Positions 25,093-34,345 of a DNA stretch of 64,000 nucleotides are shown in pieces. This stretch comes from an uncultured Bacteroides sp. (GTDB lineage: Bacteria; Bacteroidota; Bacteroidia; Bacteroidales; Bacteroidaceae). Every line of letters begins with the position of its first letter. Within the stretch, counting starts at the first letter, position 1. Made by a program: the position numbers and the translations under genes. The stretch lies in the NCBI RefSeq assembly GCF_963677945.1, contig NZ_OY782578.1, positions 3,997,258-4,061,257 of the forward strand. The letters run 5' to 3'. The notes under the pieces are model-generated. The model was not told the origin of the DNA and ran no database searches. It saw only the letters and a program-made list of their open reading frames with translations.

Positions 25093-25635
25093 TTAAAGAA
25101 CCTTAATTGTTACTTTATTGAAAAGAGAAATAATCTCTTCGGGAGTTTTTGCTTTGTTCAGTGCATTTTCGAAAGTAGCTGTATTGTCTTCGAAACAGAG
25201 CACATTGGCACAGTCGAGAATGTGAGTAAGCTTATTGATTGCTTCTTCTTTACTCACGAAACCACCCTGTGTACTTTTTTTATAATACTTATTAACCTTG
25301 TTGACAGCTTTATAAATAACAGGTTTAACAATCTCTACCGCGGCATCCGAGAAGCCGATGCTTACATCGTACACACGAGTATAGTTTTGATTGAAAGCTG
25401 TCCACTTTGCCGAAAGCGGTTCACCCAGAAAATGTTCTTCTTCGAACGTAGCTTTTGGAGCTGGTATAGTTCCATATACTTCGAATACAAATATTTCTTC
25501 GTCCGGATTATTGATATCTTTACCAGATTCATTCCCGGAAGCGGGATTATTCATTGCCAGGACTTGATTTTGCTGTGCAAAAGTACATTGAACAGCCAGT
25601 AAAGCTGTGATGCAGAATAAAATTGTTTTTTTCAT
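25093..25635 (-). CDS. Secreted protein of unknown function, first gene of the phosphoesterase operon
   Basis: A 180-aa protein I do not recognise. A clear signal peptide is followed by cleavage at about residue 20 (LLAVQCTFAQQ); C17 precedes it but is not in a good lipobox. The mature part starts with a low-complexity Asn/Ser/Gly-rich stretch (PASGNESGKDINNPDEE), then FVFEVYGTIPAPK and a mainly helical C-terminal half with two cysteines close together (LDCANVLCF). Its promoter has the same bipartite element as the susC gene of this locus, so it is co-regulated with the transporter. It could be a binding or accessory protein for the phosphoester substrate. No function should be assigned yet. 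Confidence 0.8.
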   Translation of the reverse strand: MKKTILFCITALLAVQCTFAQQNQVLAMNNPASGNESGKDINNPDEEIFVFEVYGTIPAPKATFEEEHFLGEPLSAKWTAFNQNYTRVYDVSIGFSDAAVEIVKPVIYKAVNKVNKYYKKSTQGGFVSKEEAINKLTHILDCANVLCFEDNTATFENALNKAKTPEEIISLFNKVTIKVL

Positions 25636-25684
25636 CTTTTATTTCATTAATTAGTTTATACAGAATCAACATATATCTTCTTTA

Positions 25685-25729
25685 CGAATGCAAAGAGAGT
25701 GATTTTATATTTCTGTAAGATGAACAAAA
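25685..25729 (-). promoter_or_regulatory. Pho-box-like element and promoter (phosphoesterase operon)
   Basis: On the minus strand TTTTGTTCAT (25729-25720) is followed after exactly 22 bp by CTCTTTGCATTCG (25697-25685). The same two blocks, at the same 22-bp spacing, precede the susC gene of this locus (30607-30651). The CTCTTTGC block takes the place of the TAnnTTTG -7 box, while no TTTG -33 box is needed if an activator binds upstream. TGTTCAT-CTTA-CAGAAAT follows a 7-4-7 layout like a PhoB box. Confidence 0.65.
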
Positions 25730-25773
25730 TATTAAAGCCGGATAACAGAATTGTTTAATTTCCGTTACACGGC
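25726..25773 (-). terminator. Imperfect hairpin after the SusD_2 gene
   Basis: GCCG (25737-25740) and CGGC (25770-25773), with partly paired ATAAC/GTTAC inside. On the minus strand it is followed by TTTAATATTTT. It may end the susC-susD transcript just before the next promoter. The stem is weak. Confidence 0.3.
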
Positions 25774-25800
25774 CTTACTGAATTCAAGAGAGAATGGTGT

Positions 25801-27255
25801 TTATTTTTGCCAGATTAATTTTACATTGAAATCATCACCTCCCATACTGCTTTTAGCAGCCTGATAATTGATCAGATTGGTTCGCTGCAGGGATGCCGGA
25901 TATTTGAAACGACGAGGCATTTCATTCCCCTGAGGCACGCCTTTACCAACAGGCATAACAGGAAGCAGGGTGCGGTTATATTCAAACCACTGCTGATAAT
26001 CGCAGAAAATGAGTGCGAAGAATTTTTGCAGCATTATTCGTTCCATTGTTCCGTCATAAGCAGCCTTTGCATTATCGAAATAGTTTGTAGGAACCACTCC
26101 TCCCCATTGAGTAATCGCAGCTTTCACACCATTTTCGTAATGTGTTTTAGCATCATCTGTTATAATTCCCTTAAGAGCCAGTTCGGCTTTTATAAACTCT
26201 ACCTCGGCATAGTTCATCAGCATAAGATTCATTGGTGCAGTTGCAACAGCTACGTTGGGTATTGAAGCGTTAAAAGATGGGGCTATATCGTAACCGCTAG
26301 GCCAACCTATATATGATTTTACAGTTCCGTTTGTTGCTGTCTTGGCAAAAAGAGGAAGGCGGGGATCTTTTAGTGCAGACAGGTTATTGATAAAGAACTC
26401 TGAAAGACATATATAGGATGTATAATCGGCAGGACGAGTTAGCGGAGCTTCCTCAGGAGCAACACCTGTTATATAGACTTTAGCTGCATCGTCATTGGAC
26501 TGAAACACCGGGTAGGTGGCAGGATCGTTTATCATTTTAACCAGTTCTGCTTTTGCATTCAGACCATCCACGTCGAGCACACGAAGAAGGGTACGCATAC
26601 GAAGCGAATTACAGAATTTCTTCCATTTCAGAATTCCGGCTGATTTTCCGGAAACAAGTGTATTGTCTGTTCCATACATCATCTCACCACCGGTATTGTA
26701 CTTCAGCCCGCTAGTCTGTACAAAGAGCTGATTAGCTGAATCGAGTTCGTTAATGATAGCTTGATAAACTTCCTTCTGAGTATCGAATTTGGGAGTGTAA
26801 ATCTTCTCATCTCCACGGCAGGCTTCTGTCATTGGCACATCACCAAAGCTATCGGCAAGCAATCCGTAAATCCAACCTTTCAGTGTAAGGGATATAGCCT
26901 TATAATTGGGTTCATTAAGAGTTTCTGCCTGCTTTTCCATTTCACGGATATTATTCAGCCATTTATAATAAGTAGTCCAGGTACCGTCTCCGGCTGCATC
27001 GCTCATATAGTACCACCCCACTCCACTGGTATTGGACATTGATATTTTGCATTGCATTAACGGAAACGTGTGACTGTTGAACTTGTTCCAGTTAGTAGTA
27101 GCCATTCCATAAAGGACCGGATCAAGAAATGTTCCCGGATTAGCATCCTGCAAGCGGGTTGGGTCAGTATTTAGTTCTTCGAAGTTACCGGTGCATGAGG
27201 TGCATAATAATCCTCCCAAAAGCAAACTTCCTAATATATTTCTAATTATTTTCAT
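25801..27255 (-). CDS. SusD/RagB-type lipoprotein (SusD_2 subfamily)
   Basis: A 484-aa surface lipoprotein. The signal peptide ends in the lipobox LLCTSC (near residues 16-21), followed by FEELNTDPTRLQDANPG, the typical SusD_2 start. The core resembles that subfamily: TYYKWLNNIREMEKQAET, KGWIYGLLADSFGDVPMTEA, LMLMNYAEVEFIKAELALKG, and the end QQWFEYNRTLLPVMPVGKG. It should bind substrate at the cell surface and cap the SusC barrel encoded 28 bp upstream. SusD_2 proteins are often found outside glycan loci, in keeping with the phosphoesterases downstream. Confidence 0.93.
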   Translation of the reverse strand: MKIIRNILGSLLLGGLLCTSCTGNFEELNTDPTRLQDANPGTFLDPVLYGMATTNWNKFNSHTFPLMQCKISMSNTSGVGWYYMSDAAGDGTWTTYYKWLNNIREMEKQAETLNEPNYKAISLTLKGWIYGLLADSFGDVPMTEACRGDEKIYTPKFDTQKEVYQAIINELDSANQLFVQTSGLKYNTGGEMMYGTDNTLVSGKSAGILKWKKFCNSLRMRTLLRVLDVDGLNAKAELVKMINDPATYPVFQSNDDAAKVYITGVAPEEAPLTRPADYTSYICLSEFFINNLSALKDPRLPLFAKTATNGTVKSYIGWPSGYDIAPSFNASIPNVAVATAPMNLMLMNYAEVEFIKAELALKGIITDDAKTHYENGVKAAITQWGGVVPTNYFDNAKAAYDGTMERIMLQKFFALIFCDYQQWFEYNRTLLPVMPVGKGVPQGNEMPRRFKYPASLQRTNLINYQAAKSSMGGDDFNVKLIWQK

Positions 27256-27283
27256 TTTGTTTATCTGTTACATTTATGAATGA

Positions 27284-30200
27284 TTAAAAGCTAAGGTTTA
27301 TATTTACTCCCAATGTGCGGGTTGAAGGAAGCGAACCGGTTTCTATTCCCGGAGTGATAGAACTTCCATTAAGTGCTGCCGCTTCTGGATCGAACAATGG
27401 AAAGTCTGTGATGCAAAGTAGGTTTCTTCCGTAGAAAGCTATGGATGCATTGGTAAACGGACTTCTGCTGAGTATTTTCTTCGGCAAGTTGTATTCCAGA
27501 CGAACTTCTCTTAACTTAAGGAATGAGGCATCGAAAGTATTTGCTTCTACATTGGCTATTCTGTAATACTCCTTGTAATAGGATTCAACAGTAATCAGCT
27601 TTTCGTTTGGACTATAACCACCATCGCTGTTCTTCACTACTCCCGGAGCTACCATGTATATACCTCCTAATTGAGTAAGATCGGGGTTGCTTGTGAGACG
27701 AGAATCATCGGCTCCAATATAGTATTCCGTGCCAGGTAATCGTCCGTTGAGTGTATGTTTCAGTTTTCCTTGCTCAGTCATTTTGTGGTGAGATTGTGAA
27801 TAGATCTTTCCTCCCATCTGTCCGTCTATCAGGAAGCTGAATTTTACGTTCTTATAAGTAAATTCATTGTAGAATCCGGCTTTCCATCCTGGATAAACAC
27901 ATCCTACGTACTCTATTTCTTCGCCACGCTCAGGCAAACCGTTTGCTCCGATTACCACATCTCCGTTTTCGTTACGAACCAGTTTATATCCCCAAAGGTC
28001 ACCGCTTGTTCCTCCTACTCTACCTATCAGGGAAGCACTACCAATGCTGCTGATTAACTGATTTTCATCGGCACCTTCGGCCAAAGAGAGAATCTTGTTT
28101 TCGTTTCTGGACCATGTAAGAGACGTCTTCCAGTTAAAGTCTTTTGTAAGTACCGGTGTGGCATTCAGTTCTACTTCGTAACCGCGGTTACGTACATTAC
28201 CCGAGTTAATTGTTGCACGGGTATATCCGGTTGTAGGATCCATAGGTGCATCGAGAATCTGATTCTTTGTACGGTTATAGTAGAAACTAAAGTCGAGTCC
28301 TATTCGGTTTTTAAACATTCGCAAATCGAAACCTGTTTCGTAATTCGTTGAAATCTCCGGCTTAAAGTTTTTATTGTAAAGTGTAGATGCAACTTCTACA
28401 GAACCTGCAAAATCACTTGTATTATAGTAAGCTGATGTTTTGTAAGGATCGGTATCATTACCTACTTGCGCCCAAGATGCTCTGAGCTTTAACAAACTTA
28501 TCTGTTTAGGAAGTTTTACCATTTCATTAATAAGGAAACTACTGCTAACTGAAGGATAAAAGAAAGAACAGTTCTCCTTTGGGAGAGTAGACGACCAGTC
28601 GTTACGGCCGGTTACATCAACAAATATCTTATCTTTATAAGCAAAGTTGGCTGCAAAATAAAGACTGTTAAGCTGCTTGTTATTGATTGTTGTCTTCACC
28701 TGAGGATCGGATACTCCGTTAGCCAGTTTATATACACCCGGAGTTATTAATCCGGTAACTGATGCAGAGAGCATATCATAATATTGTTTCATCATGTTTC
28801 CTCCCACAGAGGCATTTACATGCAATCCGTTGCTATAACTATCGTGATAAGTAAGTAATGCATCGTGGTTCATTTCATAATCAAATACATTCTGCTTTTT
28901 AAAGTATCCGTTTGCATAAACTACATCACTTACCGGACGATGCTGTTCGCGTTGATCGGCAGAGAGCTGAATGCCCGAGCGAATCATGAAATCGAGCTTA
29001 TGGCTAAGCTGAAGTGTAGCCGAAGCAGATGACACAACGCTATGTTTCTCGGATGGATTTTCTGATTCGTAGAGTATAAAGAAAGGATTACCTATGAATG
29101 AACTGTAAGGTTGCAGTTGTTGTACATTCTCCTTACCTGCTCTCCAAATAGGACGAAGCCAGTCGAGATTAACATTTGGATTCTGGAAAATAAGGAAATA
29201 GGAAATGGAGTTGCTGTTGTAACCCAGTGCTGGTGTATTGTCTACCTGACGATTGGTATAACTTGCCTTGAAGTTTACTTTCAGAACTCTGGAAACCTGT
29301 TGCTGAGCCGTAGCGCTTACAATGAATCTTTCGAAACCTGTATTGGGTAGAATCCATTCATTCTTTGTATGGGTAAACGAAGCGCGGAGAGATCCTTTAT
29401 CGTTTTTACCGGTAATAGCCACAGAGTTGGTTAGCGTATATCCTGTTTGGAACAGGGCTTTTCTATTGTCTTTATAAGGAACCCAAGGTGTGGCAGTGGT
29501 TGCACGTGTCTGAGTTTCCGGATCGTATTGGTAATAAAGCTGATTGGCATCAAACCGGGCACCATAGGCACTACTTGTACCACTAGTGCTGCTATTGCCA
29601 TTACCTGCTCCATAAGAATAGTACAACTGTCCGGCATAATCGGTTCCTTCTTTACCTATATTGCTAGGTAAACCTTGTCCAAACTCATATTGATAATCGG
29701 GCCATCGCATCACATCATCCATACTAAAATTGGAGTTGAATGTTACTCCAATACCTTTCTTTGCATTGCTTCCCGATTTTGTAGTAACCATAATCACACC
29801 ATTGGCAGCACGAGTTCCATAAAGCGCTGTTGCACTGGCACCCTTTAAAACCTGAATATTATCAATATCTTCAGGATTGATATCAGAAAACCCGTTACCG
29901 TAATCAACTGATTGTTCAGACGATGTTCCGGCTCCATAAGCCACACCTGGATTGGTCATCGGACTACTCATCGGAACTCCGTCGACTACTATCAATGCAT
30001 TATTACCATCCTGGTTCAAAGAGACATCTCCTCGTAGTGAAATTCGGGTGGAACCAAGCGGGCCACCGGGAGAAGCGATACTAAGACCGGCAACTTTACC
30101 ACTAAGTGCCGACGACCAGTTATTAGGCATAGCGCCCGTTATCATGTCTCCATTCACTGTCTGCGTAGAATAACCTAGTCCACGTTCTTCACGTTTAATA

Positions 30201-30556
30201 CCTAAAGCAGTTACAACTACATTGTCAAGTTCGGTAGCTTCATCTTCAAGTTCTACATTAATAACTGTATTTTTAAAAGCTACTTCTTTCATTTTGTAAC
30301 CAATAAACTTAAATACAAGAATATTCTTATTTGTAAGATTGTTTTTTGCGGTTAAGCTGTATTCACCATTTACGTCTGTGATTACACCAATAGTTGTGTT
30401 CTTAACCGAAACTGTTGCACCAATTAAAGGTGCTCCTGATTTATCGGTCACCTTACCTTTTACTGTGCTTTGTGCAAAAACTATTCCCGGTAAAACGGCA
30501 AACAGCATAATTAACAAAATCCGATTTAGCGTTAAGATTGAGATTTTCGCGTTCAT
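27284..30556 (-). CDS. SusC/RagA-type TonB-dependent receptor of the phosphoesterase locus
   Basis: A 1090-aa outer-membrane importer. A signal peptide covers about residues 1-29 ([16 protein letters not shown]). It is followed by a carboxypeptidase-regulatory-like domain ([20 protein letters not shown]), TonB box and plug ([48 protein letters not shown]), and a barrel ending GVNINLSF. The [12 protein letters not shown] plug start is typical of receptors paired with SusD_2 lipoproteins. It starts an operon with SusD_2 under a promoter that shares its bipartite element with the phosphoesterase operon. Substrate is probably a phosphorylated compound. Confidence 0.96.
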   Translation of the reverse strand: MNAKISILTLNRILLIMLFAVLPGIVFAQSTVKGKVTDKSGAPLIGATVSVKNTTIGVITDVNGEYSLTAKNNLTNKNILVFKFIGYKMKEVAFKNTVINVELEDEATELDNVVVTALGIKREERGLGYSTQTVNGDMITGAMPNNWSSALSGKVAGLSIASPGGPLGSTRISLRGDVSLNQDGNNALIVVDGVPMSSPMTNPGVAYGAGTSSEQSVDYGNGFSDINPEDIDNIQVLKGASATALYGTRAANGVIMVTTKSGSNAKKGIGVTFNSNFSMDDVMRWPDYQYEFGQGLPSNIGKEGTDYAGQLYYSYGAGNGNSSTSGTSSAYGARFDANQLYYQYDPETQTRATTATPWVPYKDNRKALFQTGYTLTNSVAITGKNDKGSLRASFTHTKNEWILPNTGFERFIVSATAQQQVSRVLKVNFKASYTNRQVDNTPALGYNSNSISYFLIFQNPNVNLDWLRPIWRAGKENVQQLQPYSSFIGNPFFILYESENPSEKHSVVSSASATLQLSHKLDFMIRSGIQLSADQREQHRPVSDVVYANGYFKKQNVFDYEMNHDALLTYHDSYSNGLHVNASVGGNMMKQYYDMLSASVTGLITPGVYKLANGVSDPQVKTTINNKQLNSLYFAANFAYKDKIFVDVTGRNDWSSTLPKENCSFFYPSVSSSFLINEMVKLPKQISLLKLRASWAQVGNDTDPYKTSAYYNTSDFAGSVEVASTLYNKNFKPEISTNYETGFDLRMFKNRIGLDFSFYYNRTKNQILDAPMDPTTGYTRATINSGNVRNRGYEVELNATPVLTKDFNWKTSLTWSRNENKILSLAEGADENQLISSIGSASLIGRVGGTSGDLWGYKLVRNENGDVVIGANGLPERGEEIEYVGCVYPGWKAGFYNEFTYKNVKFSFLIDGQMGGKIYSQSHHKMTEQGKLKHTLNGRLPGTEYYIGADDSRLTSNPDLTQLGGIYMVAPGVVKNSDGGYSPNEKLITVESYYKEYYRIANVEANTFDASFLKLREVRLEYNLPKKILSRSPFTNASIAFYGRNLLCITDFPLFDPEAAALNGSSITPGIETGSLPSTRTLGVNINLSF

Positions 30557-30606
30557 AATTATTTTATATAGTTAATATTCCGAATAAGCAAAGTGCCTTT
30601 ACTTTT

Positions 30607-30651
30607 CGAGTGCAAAGAGACTTAATTGATATTAACATAATATGAACAAAA
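30607..30651 (-). promoter_or_regulatory. Pho-box-like element and promoter (susC-susD_2)
   Basis: Minus-strand TTTTGTTCAT (30651-30642), 22 bp, CTCTTTGCACTCG (30619-30607), matching the element at 25685-25729. Within it TGTTCAT-ATTA-TGTTAAT has the 7-4-7 layout of PhoB half-sites. Read on the plus strand, TTAACA (30632), TGAACA (30643) and TTAAAA (30654) recur every 11 bp, one helical turn. The box ends about 11 bp before the -7-like TCTCTTTG, the position where PhoB replaces the upstream promoter element in other bacteria. Confidence 0.65.
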
Positions 30652-30754
30652 GGTTAAAACTGCATAACAAGTTTGTGTCAATACTGTTACCTCAAAAGCA
30701 TTATTGTTTGTAATAATTCAGTTACAATTCTATAATTATACAAATTAAATAATC

Positions 30755-30762
30755 TATATTTG
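30755..30762 (+). promoter_or_regulatory. Putative -7 box of the S41 protease gene
   Basis: TATATTTG on the plus strand is an exact TAnnTTTG match about 80 bp upstream of the ATG at 30845. No good -33 TTTG is seen at 17-23 bp. Confidence 0.35.
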
Positions 30763-30844
30763 TATAGATTTCACAGCCGCTTACACTTTTATCAATCTTA
30801 CTATAACTTTACATACATTTTTTATAATTAACGGATATCTAAAA

Positions 30845-33800
30845 ATGAAAAAAATTTATGCGTTTCTTTTTGTCACAATGATGACAATTTGTGCCTGGGG
30901 CCAAAACAGTCCTCTTTGGCTGAGATATACAGCTATATCGCCAGATGGGAAATCAATCCTATTCACTTACAAAGGTGATATCTACTCTGTATCGTCAGGT
31001 GGAGGCGTTGCGTATCCTCTGACAATTAGCGAATCTTATGAATATTGTCCGGTGTGGAGCAAGGACGGAAAGAGTATTGCTTTTGCAGCCGACCGCTATG
31101 GCAATTTCGATGTTTATGTAATGCCAGCTACGGGCGGTGAGGCTAAACGTCTGACTTTCCATTCTGCAAATGAAACACCGACCAGCTTTACAGCCGACAA
31201 TAAAAGTGTTATTTTCTCAACATGCAGACAAGATCTGGTAACAAATGCTCAGTTTCCGAACTCTATAATGAGCGAACTCTACAGCGTTCCTGTATCTGGA
31301 GGAAAGGTATCTCAAATTCTGACTAGCCCTGCACTTAACGCTACTATCACAAGTTCCGGTGACAAATTAATATATGATGACCTGAAAGGATACGAAAACC
31401 TTTGGAGAAAACATCATACTTCATCTATTGCACATGATATCTGGGTTTATGATTTTAATTCGAAAAAGTTCACTAAGCTGACTCAGTTCAACGGTGAAGA
31501 TAGAAATCCAGTATTTGATTCGAATGATAATGACTTTTATTATCTGAGCGAACAAAGTGGTTCTTTTAATGTGTTTAAAAGCTCTTTAAATAATTCTTCC
31601 AGCAATCAGGCTTTGACTCATTTTACAAAACATCCTGTAAGATTCCTTACCAAATCCAATAATAACACGCTTTGCTTTAGCTTTGACGGTGAAGTTTATA
31701 CAATGAAACCGGGTGGCGAACCACAAAAAGTAAATATTACTATAGCCAACGACGGACGTACTCCTATTCAAAAGAATATGCAAGTAAACAGCGGATTTAC
31801 TGAGGCAAGACTATCTCCTAACGGCAAAGAATTTGTTTACGTTTTCCGTGGAGAAATTTTTGTAAGTAGTATTGACGGAGGCATTACAAAACGTATCACT
31901 AACACTCCATACCAGGAAAGAAATGTTAGCTTCAGCCCAGACGGACGATCATTGCTATATGCTGCAGAGAAAGATAACAGCTGGAATATATACACCACTA
32001 AAATAACCAGAAAAGAAGAACCTTATTTCTATACATCAACCGTATTAAAGGAAGAACCTGTAGTTACCACCGATGCAGAAGAGTTTCAGCCTGAATTTTC
32101 GCCAGACGGAAAGGAAGTTGCTTATCTTGAAAATCGTGTTGTGCTTAAAGTTATCAACCTTAAGTCTAAACAAATACGTACCATTATGACTGCAGACAAG
32201 AACTATTCTTATGCAGATGGTGACCAATATTACAAATGGTCGCCTGATGGAAAATGGTTCCTTGTTCAATATGGTAATTCGGAACGAGTTATGACTCCTG
32301 AAATTGGTTTAGTTGCCTCCGATGGAAAGAATGAAATTCATAATCTTACACTCAGTGGATATGATGATTTTTCTCCTAAATGGGTGTTAGATGGAAAAGC
32401 TATGATTTGGGCGTCGGACAGAAACGGATTGCTCAGACAAAGCGGTAGCCCGGTTAGTGGTGATGTATTTGAGATGTTTTTCTCAAAAGAGGCTTTCGAT
32501 CGCTCCAATCTCTCTAAGGAAGAATTCGCACTTCTGAAAGATCAGGAAGACAAAGCCAAAAAAGAAAAAAAAGAAATAACACCAAAGGCAAAATCAGAGA
32601 AGGATTCACTGAAAAAGGTAACAGCCAAAGATATTACAATTGACTGGGAAAACCTGACTGACAGAAAAAAGAAACTCACTACTCATACTAATGAAGCCAG
32701 TGACTGGATTCTTTCAAAAGATGGAGAAAAGCTCTATTATCTAACATCTTTCGATAAGGGTAATGATCTGTGGGTTACAGAGCTTCGTACAAAAGAGACT
32801 AAACTTCTGACTAAACTTGATGTAAATGGTCCTTCTATGGAATTGTCATCCGATGGTAAATTCATATTTCTTCTGGCAGATGGGAAGGCTATGAAGATTG
32901 ATGCAGAATCAGGTAAGAGTGAATCATTAAAAACCAATGGGGAAATGTTATTGGACAAGACCGCTGAAAACAATTATATTTTTGATCACTCATGGCGTCT
33001 TCTGAAAGAAAAATTCTATGTAGAAAATCTGCATGGAGTTGATTGGGAATTCTACTATAATGCCTATAAGAAATTCCTTCCTTATATTACCAATAATTAC
33101 GATTTTTCAGAAATGCTTAGCGAAATGCTTGGTGAGTTAAATGCCTCACATACCGGAAGCGGTTATAGAGGTGGTGCTAATATGAGCGATCAAACAGCTT
33201 CTCTTGGTCTGTTGTTTGATTATAACTATACCGGCAAAGGAATAAATATTGCTGAAGTTATTGAAGGAGGTCCTGTTGATAAAGCAGCCTCAAAGATTAA
33301 GCCAGGTACCATCATTGAACAAATAGACGGAATGCCAACTGATTCTATTGATTTCTATCAATTACTAAACCGCAAAATTAATAAGCTAACCTTACTTTCT
33401 TTATACAACCCGGCAACTAATAAAAGATGGGAAGAAAGTGTTAAGCCAATCTCGTATGGTGAAGAGAGTGAACTGTTGTATAAACGATGGGTGAAGAGTC
33501 GTCGTAATGAAGTAGAGCAACTTTCAAATGGTAAGATTGGTTATATCCATGTTCGTTCAATGGACGATTCAAGTATGAGAACTGTATTTGAAGAAGCTCT
33601 GGGACGCAACATTGGCAAAGAAGCTTTAATTATTGACACTCGCTTTAATGGCGGTGGAAATATCCACGAACAACTTTCGGACTTCCTGAGTGGGAAAAAT
33701 TATTGCGATATTATTCCTCACGGTCAATTTGTAGGTTCTGAGCCACAAAACAAATGGTCTAAGCCTTCAATTGTTCTGATGGGAGAAAGCAATTATTCGG

Positions 33801-34078
33801 ATGCGCATTTATTCCCTGTTGCATATAAACTTAAGAGTGTTGGCAAAACGCTAGGTATGCCTGTACCGGGAACTGGTACCTTTGTATGGTGGGAAAACCA
33901 GATTGACCCAACTATTTACTTTGGAATACCAATGGGTGGATGGCGTACTCCTGATGGCAAATTCTGTGAAAACAATCAGATGGAACCGGACATTAAAGTA
34001 TTCAACGAACCAGATATTCTCTCAACCGGTCGCGACCAGCAAATTGAGGCAGCTGTGAAAGAATTGATGAAGAAATAA
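30845..34078 (+). CDS. Tricorn-like S41 protease with beta-propeller and PDZ domains
   Basis: A 1077-aa exported protease. A signal peptide covers about residues 1-19 (MKKIYAFLFVTMMTICAWGQ). Two PD40/WD40-type beta-propeller regions follow (AISPDGKSILFTYKGDIYSV, RLSPNGKEFVYVFRGEIF, EFSPDGKEVAYLENRVV, KWSPDGKWFLVQYGN). A lysine/glutamate-rich linker lies around residues 560-600, then a tricorn core, a PDZ domain (GLLFDYNYTGKGINIAEVIE) and the S41 catalytic domain with the nucleophile Ser985 in GESNYSD and IDTRFNGGGN. Such tricorn homologues digest peptides in the bacterial periplasm. Single-gene unit between divergent and convergent neighbours, followed by a strong terminator. Not evidently part of either flanking locus. 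Confidence 0.92.
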   Translation: MKKIYAFLFVTMMTICAWGQNSPLWLRYTAISPDGKSILFTYKGDIYSVSSGGGVAYPLTISESYEYCPVWSKDGKSIAFAADRYGNFDVYVMPATGGEAKRLTFHSANETPTSFTADNKSVIFSTCRQDLVTNAQFPNSIMSELYSVPVSGGKVSQILTSPALNATITSSGDKLIYDDLKGYENLWRKHHTSSIAHDIWVYDFNSKKFTKLTQFNGEDRNPVFDSNDNDFYYLSEQSGSFNVFKSSLNNSSSNQALTHFTKHPVRFLTKSNNNTLCFSFDGEVYTMKPGGEPQKVNITIANDGRTPIQKNMQVNSGFTEARLSPNGKEFVYVFRGEIFVSSIDGGITKRITNTPYQERNVSFSPDGRSLLYAAEKDNSWNIYTTKITRKEEPYFYTSTVLKEEPVVTTDAEEFQPEFSPDGKEVAYLENRVVLKVINLKSKQIRTIMTADKNYSYADGDQYYKWSPDGKWFLVQYGNSERVMTPEIGLVASDGKNEIHNLTLSGYDDFSPKWVLDGKAMIWASDRNGLLRQSGSPVSGDVFEMFFSKEAFDRSNLSKEEFALLKDQEDKAKKEKKEITPKAKSEKDSLKKVTAKDITIDWENLTDRKKKLTTHTNEASDWILSKDGEKLYYLTSFDKGNDLWVTELRTKETKLLTKLDVNGPSMELSSDGKFIFLLADGKAMKIDAESGKSESLKTNGEMLLDKTAENNYIFDHSWRLLKEKFYVENLHGVDWEFYYNAYKKFLPYITNNYDFSEMLSEMLGELNASHTGSGYRGGANMSDQTASLGLLFDYNYTGKGINIAEVIEGGPVDKAASKIKPGTIIEQIDGMPTDSIDFYQLLNRKINKLTLLSLYNPATNKRWEESVKPISYGEESELLYKRWVKSRRNEVEQLSNGKIGYIHVRSMDDSSMRTVFEEALGRNIGKEALIIDTRFNGGGNIHEQLSDFLSGKNYCDIIPHGQFVGSEPQNKWSKPSIVLMGESNYSDAHLFPVAYKLKSVGKTLGMPVPGTGTFVWWENQIDPTIYFGIPMGGWRTPDGKFCENNQMEPDIKVFNEPDILSTGRDQQIEAAVKELMKK

Positions 34079-34206
34079 TGCTGACTAAAAACTGCAAAAA
34101 CAATGATGCAACTCTCTTTCATGGAATAGTTTCTTTACGGTTATTCTTATCATCAGATTTATGATGCTCTAAAATAACTAAAAGAGAGATTGAGAGATAA
34201 ATTAAA

Positions 34207-34254
34207 CCAAGTCATTTCAAAACTTATTATTAGATTTGAAGTGGCTTGGTTTTT
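34207..34254 (+). terminator. Terminator after the S41 protease gene
   Basis: CCAAGTCATTTCAAA (34207-34221) pairs with TTTGAAGTGGCTTGG (34235-34249) with two mismatches, followed by TTTTT. It lies about 130 bp after the stop codon. Confidence 0.85.
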
Positions 34255-34345
34255 ATTTCAACTTACATTACTAACTCTGCAGATATATTTTATACCTCAG
34301 GGATAAAAATACACGAAGCTACATAAGAAGCTGCTTTTGGAATAC

